DNA of 64,000 bases. Source: Luteimicrobium subarcticum. GTDB lineage: Bacteria; Actinomycetota; Actinomycetes; Actinomycetales; Cellulomonadaceae. Below the pieces are notes generated by a model. It did no database searches and was not told the DNA's origin. It saw only the letters and a program-made list of their open reading frames with translations. The stretch lies in NCBI RefSeq assembly GCF_002798015.1, contig NZ_PGTZ01000006.1, forward strand, positions 868,001-932,000, in the 5' to 3' direction. This document shows, one piece after another, positions 57,444 to 64,000 of the stretch. Position numbers and translations under genes: made by a program. Position 1 is the stretch's first letter; each line of letters begins with the position of its first letter.

Positions 57444-58172
57444 TCAGGCGTGTCCCGCGCCGCCGCCGACCGGCGCGTCGCCCGCGGGGACATCGTCCGA
57501 CGTCGGACCGGGCGCGGCCGGCGCAGCCAACCAGGACAGGTCGCCGCCGTCGGTGCTCGTCGCGACCACCTCCGGGCGGTGCGGCCCGTACCGGACGATC
57601 GACACCGACGCCGGGCCGACCGCGATGCGCTGGAACAGGTCGAGGTGCATGCCCAGGGCGTCCGCGAGCACCGCCTTGATGATGTCGCCGTGCGCGACGG
57701 CCACCCACACCGCCGCGTGGCCGTGCTGCTCCCGGACGGTCGCGTCGTGCGCCCGCACCGCCATGACCGACCGCGCCTGCATCGCCGCCATCGACTCCCC
57801 GTCCGGGAACGTCACGGCCGACGGCTGCGCCTGCACCGTCGACCACAGCGGCTCGCCTGCGAGGTCCTTCAGCGGCCGGCCCTGCCAGGCGCCGTAGTCG
57901 CACTCCGTGATCCCGGGCTCGACGAGCATCTCCAGGGGCGGCTCGCCCGGGCTCCCCAGCTGCCGGTCGAGGATCGCGCGCGCCGTCTCCTCGCACCGCT
58001 GCAGGGGGCTCGTCACGACCGCCGCGAGCGGCACGGCCGCCAACCGTTCGGCCGTCCGCGCGGCCTGGTCGCGGCCGACGTCGTCGAGCCCGACCCCCGG
58101 GGTGCGGCCGGCGAGGACACCCGTCGCGTTCGCAGTCGTGCGGCCGTGGCGGACGAGCAGGACGGTGGGCAT
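57444..58172 (-). CDS. Histidine phosphatase superfamily protein (MSMEG_4193 family)
   Basis: The 242-residue cytosolic protein has the RHG catalytic motif LLVRHGRTTAN (His and Arg near residues 8-10), the second Arg in SPLQRCEETA, Glu in TECDYGAWQGR and the second catalytic His in WVAVAHGDIIKAVL, so the phosphatase/mutase pocket is intact. The sequence corresponds to the actinobacterial MSMEG_4193 group that is co-inherited with DUF3090 and SCO1664-family genes, found directly downstream here. Substrate unknown. The Pro/Gly/Ala tail after about 205 is not conserved. Confidence 0.92.
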   Translation of the reverse strand: MPTVLLVRHGRTTANATGVLAGRTPGVGLDDVGRDQAARTAERLAAVPLAAVVTSPLQRCEETARAILDRQLGSPGEPPLEMLVEPGITECDYGAWQGRPLKDLAGEPLWSTVQAQPSAVTFPDGESMAAMQARSVMAVRAHDATVREQHGHAAVWVAVAHGDIIKAVLADALGMHLDLFQRIAVGPASVSIVRYGPHRPEVVATSTDGGDLSWLAAPAAPGPTSDDVPAGDAPVGGGAGHA

Positions 58173-58231
58173 GCCCCGAGCCTGCCACGCGCGACCCGTG
58201 GCGCGCGCACGGACATGTCACCGCGTCCCGG

Positions 58232-58237
58232 TAGCCT
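58232..58237 (+). promoter_or_regulatory. Candidate -10 for the HelD-like gene
   Basis: TAGCCT lies 34 nt before the ATG at 58272. The implied start near 58244 leaves a short leader ending in the ribosome site GATGAGGA. Confidence 0.4.
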
Positions 58238-58271
58238 CCGCCTGTCGCCGCGACGAACGAGATGAGGACGC

Positions 58272-60626
58272 ATGGCACCGGTGCCTGACACGACCGCGAC
58301 GCTCGAGGACGAGCAGCGGTTCTTCGACCACGCGCGCGAGGTCCGCGAGAAGGCGCGCGCCCAGCTCGCACAGGCCGTCTCTGCCGCAGCCGACAACAAG
58401 GCGCGCGCGAGCCTCAAGAAGGCCGCCGCGTCGGACGAGACGCACGGCTCGCCGCAGGACCCTGCCGCGTTCCTGCGCATCGACACGAAGGACGGCGAGT
58501 GCTTCTACGTCGGCAACGCCGGCGTCCGCGACGAGACGAGCACCCCGCTCGTGTACTCCTGGAAGGCCCGGTACATCGCGCAGCTGCGCGCCGCGACGCA
58601 CACCGCACCCGGTGACGTCGTCCGCAACCGGACCTACACGACCGAGCCGGTGAACCGGGTGCTGCGGTTCGACGACGTCGTGCTCGCCGACCTGGCCGAG
58701 CGGGTCGCCGCGCTCGACGACCCGCAGCTCGCCGTCATCGAGGACGACGCGCTCCTGCTCGACGCGCTCGACCGTGAGCGCTCGCCCGACATGCGGCAGA
58801 TCGTCCAGACGATCCAGGCGGCGCAGAGCGAGATCGTGGGCGCCGAGGCCGCACAGCTCCTCGTCGTCCAGGGTGGCCCCGGGACGGGCAAGACGGCCGT
58901 GGCGCTGCACCGCGCGTCGTCGCTGCTGTTCAACGAGCAGATCGACGCCGACCAGCTGCTCGTCGTCGGCCCGAACCCGACGTTCACCCGGTACATCGCG
59001 AGCGTGCTGCCCGAGCTGGGCGACCGGCATGTCCGGCAGACCGACGTCACCCGGATGCTCGACGTGACCGTCACCGCGACCGCGCACGACGACCCCGCTG
59101 CCGCGCGCCTCAAGGGCGACGCCCGCATGGTCGGACTGCTCGCCAAGGGGCTGCGCGACCGCGTCCGCACGCTCGACGACGCCCTCTCGTTCTCGGTCCG
59201 CACCATGCCGTGGCGGGTGCGCATCGCGCCCGACGACGTCGCCGAGATCGCCGCCCGGTACGTCGGCTCGCCCTACGCGATCGGGCGCGTGCGGTTCCGT
59301 GAGGCGCTCACGGCCGCCCTCGCGTCCGCGGTGAAGAAGCAGGCGCAGGACGACGGCGACCGCGTCCCCGGGGACACCGCGACCCTCCTGCACCCGTCCG
59401 AGCTCGAGAACGCCGTCGAGCGTGTCTGGCCGCAGCTCTCGTCGCAGGCGTACCTGCGCGACCTGTTCGGCTCGCTCGAACGCCTCGTCGCGGCCGCCGA
59501 GGGCGCGTCGATCAGCGCCGACGAGCTCCAGCTGCTGCGCCGGCCCGCCGCTGCCCGGCTCGCCGACCAGTCCTGGTCGCGCGAGGACCTGGTGCTGCTC
59601 GACCATGTCAACGCCGCGATCAACGGCGACCTGCCCGGGTACCAGCACGTCGTCGTCGACGAGGCGCAGGACCTCTCCCCCATGCAGCTGCTGTCGATCC
59701 GGCGCCGGTCGGTCGACGGCGCCATGACCGTGGTCGGCGACATCGCGCAGTCCACCGGGCTGTGGGCGCGCGACACGTGGGACGACGTCGTCGACGTGCT
59801 GCGGTCCGCCCTGCCCGTGCGGCTCGTCGAGCTCGAGTACGGGTACCGGGTGCCGCGGTCCGTCATGGCGCTCGCCGCCCGCCTGCTGCCGGTGGCCGCG
59901 CCCGGTCTGCACGTGCCCACCGTGGTGCGCGACGTCGAGCCCGGGCCGCAGCTCGTCCCGGTGCCGACCGGTGCGGCGTCTCTCGCCGCGACCGTACGGA
60001 CGGCGGTGACGCACCACTCGGCACGCGGACGGTTCGTCGGTCTCGTGTGCCCCGACGGCCGCCGGGCCGAGGTCGTCGCGGCGCTCGACGCCGACGACAT
60101 CCAGTGGCACGACGCCGACTCCGGCAGCCTCGACAAGGCCATCAACGTCGTCAGCCCGGTCGGTGCGAAGGGGCTGGAGTTCGACGCCGTCGTGGTCGTG
60201 GACCCGCAGGCGATCGTCGACGCCGGGCCGCGCGGCGAGCGGATGCTGTACATCGCGCTGACCCGGACCACGAAATTCCTCGACGTCGTGCATCCCGAGG
60301 GCGCGCTGCCCACACTGCTCGGCGGGACGCGGGCGCCGGTCGACCCGCCGGCGCCCGTCGCGCCGGTCGCGCCGGTCGTCGAGCCCGTCCGGCCCGTGCC
60401 GGACCCGGCGGTCGTGGCACCGGACTCGGCGGTCGTCTCACCGGACCCTGCCGTGGCTCCGGGCCCCGCAGGTCTGGCTCTCACCGCGATGCAGCGCAAG
60501 ATGATCGACCTCGTGGTCGACGAGCTCGAGGCGCCGACGCTGGAGGTCCTCTCGTCCAGCTTCCTGCCGCGGGAGCTGTGGCCGGTGGTGCTGGAGGGCG
60601 TGGCCGAGCGCCTGCGGGAGTTGTAG
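58272..60626 (+). CDS. HelD-like UvrD/SF1 family ATPase
   Basis: The 784-residue protein is a HelD-type SF1 motor. It has an N-terminal coiled arm (about 10-55: RFFDHAREVREKARAQ), the Q-motif region (QTIQAAQSEIV), Walker A GGPGTGKT (201-208), Walker B DEAQ (463-466) in VVVDEAQDLSP, motif III (VVGDIAQSTG) and C-terminal motifs (AKGLEFDAVVVVDP, YIALTRTT). HelD proteins bind RNA polymerase and release it from stalled complexes; some actinobacterial members confer rifampicin tolerance. Class assignment (HelD rather than a DNA helicase) rests on the arm and the length. A Pro/Val-rich repeat segment (about 685-735) precedes the final helical domain. It is divergent from the phosphatase. Confidence 0.85.
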   Translation: MAPVPDTTATLEDEQRFFDHAREVREKARAQLAQAVSAAADNKARASLKKAAASDETHGSPQDPAAFLRIDTKDGECFYVGNAGVRDETSTPLVYSWKARYIAQLRAATHTAPGDVVRNRTYTTEPVNRVLRFDDVVLADLAERVAALDDPQLAVIEDDALLLDALDRERSPDMRQIVQTIQAAQSEIVGAEAAQLLVVQGGPGTGKTAVALHRASSLLFNEQIDADQLLVVGPNPTFTRYIASVLPELGDRHVRQTDVTRMLDVTVTATAHDDPAAARLKGDARMVGLLAKGLRDRVRTLDDALSFSVRTMPWRVRIAPDDVAEIAARYVGSPYAIGRVRFREALTAALASAVKKQAQDDGDRVPGDTATLLHPSELENAVERVWPQLSSQAYLRDLFGSLERLVAAAEGASISADELQLLRRPAAARLADQSWSREDLVLLDHVNAAINGDLPGYQHVVVDEAQDLSPMQLLSIRRRSVDGAMTVVGDIAQSTGLWARDTWDDVVDVLRSALPVRLVELEYGYRVPRSVMALAARLLPVAAPGLHVPTVVRDVEPGPQLVPVPTGAASLAATVRTAVTHHSARGRFVGLVCPDGRRAEVVAALDADDIQWHDADSGSLDKAINVVSPVGAKGLEFDAVVVVDPQAIVDAGPRGERMLYIALTRTTKFLDVVHPEGALPTLLGGTRAPVDPPAPVAPVAPVVEPVRPVPDPAVVAPDSAVVSPDPAVAPGPAGLALTAMQRKMIDLVVDELEAPTLEVLSSSFLPRELWPVVLEGVAERLREL

Positions 60627-60650
60627 CGCGACCCCGTCACGCCCGCCTGG

Positions 60651-61322
60651 TCACACGCGCTCGGCTGCGAACGCCAGGTCGACCATGGTGCGGATCTGCT
60701 CGATGCTCCGCGACGCATCACCGAGCGCGCGCTTGAGGTCGGCGTGGACGCGCTCCGCGCGCGCCACCTCGTGGTGGTCGTCCAGGGCGGTCGCCCACGC
60801 CGGCACGTCGTCCAGCGCCGCCGCGCGCACGGGCGCGGTCTCCGGGCCGAGCACGGCGAGCCAGTCCGCGAACCGGCGGACCCTCGACGCCCAGTCGGCG
60901 GCGACATACACGTCGTACACCGCACGCGGCAGCACCCGTCCGTCGCCCCGGTCGGGCACGGGACCCGGCTCGTCTGCCTGCGCGCCGGCCGGGAGCAGGA
61001 TGCCCTCGGCGGACGCCCGGTCGAACGCCTCGCGCAACCGCCGGCTGCGGTGCGCCACGGACCGGTCACGGGCGTCGTCGTGCGAGCGCCCGAGGACGTC
61101 CGGCGCCCCCGTGTCCCGCAGCAGGCGCGCGTACAGCCACCGGCAGTCGTCGCAGAGGAAGACCACGCGCGGAACGTGGACGCGCCACGTCTCGGTCAGG
61201 CAGGCGGAGCACAGGTCGCCGGACAGGTGGACACCGGCGCGCATCCCGGCGATACCCCGCCGCGGGGACGGACCGGGCGTGCTGTACCAGGTGCCGGACT
61301 CGGTGATGAAGATGCTGGGCAT
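60651..61322 (-). CDS. Unknown protein with a four-cysteine zinc-binding motif
   Basis: The 223-residue protein has an N-terminal four-cysteine module, LCSACLTETW and VVFLCDDCRWL (Cys38, Cys41, Cys57, Cys60), spaced as a treble-clef or ribbon zinc site. A helical region rich in Arg, Asp and Ala follows (RRLREAFDRASAEGILL; SIEQIRTMVDLAFAAERV). No named family is recognised. AAGGGAG precedes the ATG at 61322. A hairpin (61344-61365) lies just upstream of that ribosome site. It is third in the minus-strand cluster HTH - vWA - zinc protein, 139 bp after the vWA gene. Confidence 0.78.
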   Translation of the reverse strand: MPSIFITESGTWYSTPGPSPRRGIAGMRAGVHLSGDLCSACLTETWRVHVPRVVFLCDDCRWLYARLLRDTGAPDVLGRSHDDARDRSVAHRSRRLREAFDRASAEGILLPAGAQADEPGPVPDRGDGRVLPRAVYDVYVAADWASRVRRFADWLAVLGPETAPVRAAALDDVPAWATALDDHHEVARAERVHADLKRALGDASRSIEQIRTMVDLAFAAERV

Positions 61323-61343
61323 AGCAGTGCTCCCTTCGCTCTT

Positions 61344-61365
61344 CCCGCCACCGGTCGGTGGCGGG
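61344..61365 (-). terminator. Hairpin between the vWA gene and the zinc-protein gene
   Basis: Perfect 9-bp stem CCCGCCACC / GGTGGCGGG with a 4-nt loop. It may end the vWA transcript or act as a leader hairpin just before the ribosome site of the zinc-protein gene. Confidence 0.5.
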
Positions 61366-61461
61366 CCGGTCTTCCTCCTGGGGCACCGTGCGCGAGGGGC
61401 GCGGTTGCCGGACCAGCACGCGGAGGGCGTGTCGCTGATCGCTCGTGACCTGGGGAGATGT

Positions 61462-62160
61462 CTACCAGACACCGCCGACACGCGCGCGCCGCCCGGGTTC
61501 ACGCGCTCCCTCGGCGGCGGCGCGCTCCCCCTGGGTGAAGGTCACGACCTCGTCCCGGGCCGCCGCAGGGGCGGCGCCGGCAGCCACGGCACCGCGCAGA
61601 TCGTGCAGCGCACGGGACGTCGCGGCGTACGCCACGTCGACGTTCGCGGTGTCGTACGTCAGCGACCGCTCCGCCGCCACGCCCAGCGACGCGCCGACCT
61701 CGATCGCGTCCTGGTTGGCCCCCATGTAGAGGAACGTCCACCCGAACGTCGTCTCGCGCTCAGCGACGAGGCCCTTGATCGCCGGGTGTGTGAACTCCTT
61801 CGACGCGTTCTCCAGGCCGTCCGTCATGATGCCGACGACGACCGTCGCCGGCCGCTGCTCCTCCGGCAGCTGGGCGATCCGCAGGGCCGTCGTCTGCACG
61901 AGACGGCCGATCGAGTCGAGCAGAGCCGTCATGCCGCGGGGCTGGAGGTCGAGCGGCGGCACCTCGCGCAGGTCGAGGTCCGTGTAGATCTCCTCGTAGG
62001 TGTCGTCGAACTGCGCGAGCGTCACCGTGCAGCGCCCGGGCGTCTCGCGCTGCTCCGCGAGGAAGAGGTCGAAGCCCTTCTCGGTCGCGGCCTTAATCGC
62101 CTGCATCGAGCCGGAGCGGTCGAGCAGCATCGCGAGGTGGGTGAGGTTCGTGTCGGCCAT
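61462..62160 (-). CDS. von Willebrand factor A domain protein
   Basis: The 232-residue soluble protein is one vWA domain with an intact MIDAS metal site: DRSGSM (Asp14, Ser16, Ser18), a Thr in PRGMTALLDSIG, and Asp in GIMTDGLENAS. It has no signal peptide or TM segment and is therefore probably cytosolic. vWA proteins of this kind act as metal-dependent assembly factors, including in Ter/TerY-type systems and with MoxR ATPases; no ATPase gene is adjacent here. The QFDDTYEEIYTDLDL and FLYMGANQDAIEVG segments are typical of a compact cytosolic vWA subgroup. It lies 97 bp after the HTH-like gene. Confidence 0.88.
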   Translation of the reverse strand: MADTNLTHLAMLLDRSGSMQAIKAATEKGFDLFLAEQRETPGRCTVTLAQFDDTYEEIYTDLDLREVPPLDLQPRGMTALLDSIGRLVQTTALRIAQLPEEQRPATVVVGIMTDGLENASKEFTHPAIKGLVAERETTFGWTFLYMGANQDAIEVGASLGVAAERSLTYDTANVDVAYAATSRALHDLRGAVAAGAAPAAARDEVVTFTQGERAAAEGAREPGRRARVGGVW

Positions 62161-62257
62161 GGTGATGCCTCTCAGGTCGTCGGTGGTCGTGGTGTGCTGG
62201 CGGGTGTCCCGTACGGCGGTGATCCGCGCGCCAGGTGCGTCGCGTTCGCTGCCGGGC

Positions 62258-62650
62258 TCAGCCCTGACGGCGTCGGAAGCGGAGCGGCACGACGTCCGGG
62301 CCGGTGCCGGGAGCCGGGTCGGGCGGCGGGGTGCCGCGCTCTCGGTCGTAGCGCGCCCGGGTCACGCCCTCTGCGGAGACGCGACCGTCGGGGCCGGAGT
62401 ACGCGGCGAGGGCGGCCGTCCGTGCCAGACGCGGGGGCACCGTGTTCGGCGCCACCCCGGCGTCCAGGGCCACGGACCGCATCGACGCACCGTCGAGCAA
62501 GGACTCCGCCATCGCCTCGTCGAGTGCCGCGTCGACGAGTCCACGGGCCTCGGCGAGCTGCTCGACCGCTTCGCCGCGGGGAGCCGCCGCGGCCGCCTCG
62601 AGTGCGTCACGTGCCGCACGGAGCCGGGGGCGGTCGAAGGAGGGGCTCAT
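62258..62650 (-). CDS. Small HTH-like protein, probably autoregulated
   Basis: The 130-residue protein is helical through about residue 90, then has a Pro-rich basic tail. Residues about 54-80 (SMRSVALDAGVAPNTVPPRL) have the pattern of a helix-turn-helix: Ala-Leu-Asp-Ala-Gly-Val-Ala with a following recognition helix. The segment DRPRLRAARDALEAAAAAPR could be a coiled dimerisation part. No family is assigned. A leaderless -10 (TAGACT) lies 6 nt before the ATG, and a perfect 7-bp inverted repeat fills the -35/-10 spacer. That is the layout of a repressor acting on its own promoter. Confidence 0.72.
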   Translation of the reverse strand: MSPSFDRPRLRAARDALEAAAAAPRGEAVEQLAEARGLVDAALDEAMAESLLDGASMRSVALDAGVAPNTVPPRLARTAALAAYSGPDGRVSAEGVTRARYDRERGTPPPDPAPGTGPDVVPLRFRRRQG

Positions 62651-62656
62651 GGGCCG

Positions 62657-62686
62657 AGTCTATGTGCCGTAATTGCACATACGCAA
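62657..62686 (-). promoter_or_regulatory. Promoter with embedded palindromic operator
   Basis: Minus strand: -35 TTGCGT (62681-62686), 18-bp spacer, -10 TAGACT (62657-62662), then 6 nt to the ATG at 62650. The inverted repeat TATGTGC (62661-62667) / GCACATA (62675-62681), with a 7-nt spacer, lies between and touches both hexamers. A bound dimer would block RNA polymerase. Confidence 0.62.
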
Positions 62687-62779
62687 GAGATGCACGGAGA
62701 TCGACGTGCCCGGGCCCACCCGTTCGGACCGAGCGAGAGCGGACCTGTGGACAGCGGCGATCGGCCGTATCCGCGGCGC

Positions 62780-62785
62780 TAGCGT
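62780..62785 (+). promoter_or_regulatory. Candidate -10 for the toxin locus
   Basis: TAGCGT lies 20 nt before the ATG at 62806, with a purine-rich ribosome site GGGGGTGG between. The -35 is unclear. Confidence 0.4.
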
Positions 62786-62805
62786 GCGTGGCCGGGGGTG
62801 GTGAC

Positions 62806-62883
62806 ATGAGGGCAGAGCAGCCCGCACAGAGAGAGACGCGCAGGGCCTTGGACCCGGCGACCGCGGCCGGTGATGTGCGGTGA
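62806..62883 (+). CDS. Possible 25-codon leader gene coupled to the toxin gene
   Basis: A short frame encodes MRAEQPAQRETRRALDPATA then AGDVR. It has a plausible ribosome site and overlaps the following GTG start by 4 nt (GTGA). It may be a leader peptide for translational coupling, or the remnant 3' end of a small secretion partner. No homology is apparent. Confidence 0.4.
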   Translation: MRAEQPAQRETRRALDPATAAGDVR

Positions 62884-64000
62884 GTCGTCCGTCTGACTGG
62901 TCGCCGGTGGGTCTGGACATCGATCCGACGCCGGGTGATCCGGTGCTGGTGCTGGCGGGTGGGCGGGACTACCTGGATGTCGCGTCGGCTATTGATGATG
63001 CTGCGTCGGCGTTGGACCGGTTGTCGATGGACGGGACGGTGTCGGCGGCCGTGGATGCGGTGATGGACCGCAAGGACGACGTCATCTCCGACATCCGCAA
63101 GGCCCACGGCCGCTACGAGGCCGCAGGGAACGCCTTGGTCACGTATGCGGGGGTGCTCGACCGGGTCCAAGCGGACACCCTTGCGGCACTGAACAAGGCC
63201 ATCGACGCGTTGGACGAGTCGGCGGACGCGACCGGGACGAAGTCACGCTGGCAGCAGTTCGCGGACGACGCGACCGATCCGCACGAGAAGACCGTCTACC
63301 AGCACAAGGCTGATGCGGCGGGTGACCAGGTCACTGCGGCCCATGGTGTGGTGAACGCCGCGAAGGGTGACATCGACACCGCGGTGTCGGACCGGGACCG
63401 GGCTGCGGACAACGCCATCTCCCAGATCACCGACATCGCGGCACACGATGACCTGAACGACTCGTGGTGGGACGACTGGGGGTCGAAGGTCGTCGCCGCG
63501 ATCGCGGACATCGCCGACGTCATCTCGACGATCGCGGGGATCCTGGCGATCGTGGTCGCGTTCATCCCCGTCGTGGGCACCGCCCTCGCCGGGGTCTTGC
63601 TCGTGGTCGCGGCGGTCGCGGCGATAGTCAGCGCTCTAGCGAACATCGCCCTCGCGGCGACCGGGGAACGGTCCTGGCTCGATGCCGGGATCGCGATCGC
63701 CGGCGCCGCCCTGTCCGTCATCGGGCTGGGTGCCGCAGCGAAGGCCGCGACCGGGATCTCCAAGGTCGCCCTGAAGACCGGGGCACGGGAATCACTCGCC
63801 GGGTTGAAGGGACTGGGCAAGGGCGGGATCAAGAACTCCCTCGATGGCTTCGGGAGGAAGGCCGCGTGCAAGATCGGGTTCGGGACCTGCTTCACCGCCG
63901 GCACCCTCGTCCGCACCCCCGACGGCGACAAACCGATCGAGACCCTGCGCCCCGGAGACAAGGTCTACACCCACGACCCCGCAGCCGGCGTCGACGTCAT
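62880..64000 (+). CDS. Polymorphic toxin with N-terminal helical secretion-type region and Hint domain (runs off the window)
   Basis: At least 373 residues are visible and the 3' end lies outside the window. Residues 1-190 are helical and Asp/Ala-rich, in the style of LXG/WXG-type N-terminal regions of type VII-secreted toxins (SAIDDAASALDRLSM; NDSWWDDWGSK carries a WxxxW-like segment). Two or three hydrophobic helices follow (about 205-285), then a Hint/pretoxin autoprocessing domain beginning at Cys337: CFTAGTLVRTPDGDKPIETL and RPGDKVYTHDP. In such proteins the toxin domain lies after Hint and is released by it. Codon use (GAT, GGT, GCG-rich early part) differs from the neighbours, suggesting transfer. 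Toxin activity and immunity gene cannot be seen. Confidence 0.8.
   Translation, partial: MSRPSDWSPVGLDIDPTPGDPVLVLAGGRDYLDVASAIDDAASALDRLSMDGTVSAAVDAVMDRKDDVISDIRKAHGRYEAAGNALVTYAGVLDRVQADTLAALNKAIDALDESADATGTKSRWQQFADDATDPHEKTVYQHKADAAGDQVTAAHGVVNAAKGDIDTAVSDRDRAADNAISQITDIAAHDDLNDSWWDDWGSKVVAAIADIADVISTIAGILAIVVAFIPVVGTALAGVLLVVAAVAAIVSALANIALAATGERSWLDAGIAIAGAALSVIGLGAAAKAATGISKVALKTGARESLAGLKGLGKGGIKNSLDGFGRKAACKIGFGTCFTAGTLVRTPDGDKPIETLRPGDKVYTHDPAAGVDV

Overview
The window is very GC-rich (strong G/C preference at third codon positions) and reads as a chromosome segment of an actinobacterium. The likeliest source is a soil Micrococcales of the Cellulomonas type. Supporting markers are the orphan regulator GlnR, ClpC with a ClgR-type box, the DUF3090 / SCO1664-family / MSMEG_4193-family trio, DUF2516, a LAXTG-type sortase substrate, and secreted proteins with Ser/Thr-Pro linkers and CBM5/12 chitin-binding modules. 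No rRNA, tRNA or CRISPR array is visible. Genus assignment is inference. Many genes show a TANNNT-like -10 box 6-7 nt before an ATG or GTG, as expected for leaderless actinobacterial mRNAs.

Layout. 1-9.6 kb: a secreted discoidin/beta-helix protein, FabH, an aldo/keto reductase, a uridine-kinase-like P-loop protein, a glycosyltransferase, an NAD-dependent epimerase, then a DUF559 (Vsr-like) nuclease gene bracketed by two near-identical 67-bp palindromes. 9.6-16.5 kb: clpC, a tandem universal stress protein, a DUF4012 protein and a cell-wall-anchored protein. 16.5-23.4 kb: a lipoprotein coupled to a GH18 chitinase, behind a large LuxR-type ATPase regulator. 23.4-35.7 kb: housekeeping genes (dtd, asparaginase, DUF2516, a VapBC pair, FUSC protein, YgfZ, a nitrobindin-like protein with a 35-residue membrane protein, DsrE protein, map, DUF4395/thioredoxin, glnR with a hydrolase-like gene) and a secreted HNH nuclease.

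35.7-48.9 kb is the most distinctive block. It is a tellurium-resistance-type (Ter) stress system read on the minus strand: five TerD proteins, one divergent TerD-like protein, a DUF475/TerC-type membrane protein, TelA, two uncharacterised linked proteins, and a phosphoribosyltransferase plus a HAD-phosphoribosyltransferase fusion. Paralogous beta-helix/CBM5/12 genes flank it on both sides in the same orientation. The Ter proteins probably form a membrane-linked calcium-binding stress complex. The PRT/HAD enzymes correspond to the nucleotide-derivative module predicted for Ter systems in published comparative genomics.

48.9-64 kb: a large multi-TM protein, an aldo/keto reductase, a DUF2316 gene beside a truncated reductase and a regulator tail (apparent deletion scar), alanine dehydrogenase with a divergent Lrp-family regulator, the DUF3090 trio, a HelD-like ATPase, and a zinc-finger / vWA / HTH-like cluster whose promoter carries an operator-like palindrome. 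The window ends inside a polymorphic-toxin gene whose Hint domain is cut by the edge.

Best leads for something undescribed are the palindrome-flanked DUF559 gene, the two unknown genes overlapping terD downstream of telA, and the HTH/vWA/zinc-finger cluster. Long antisense reading frames opposite real genes were treated as GC-driven shadows and left out.
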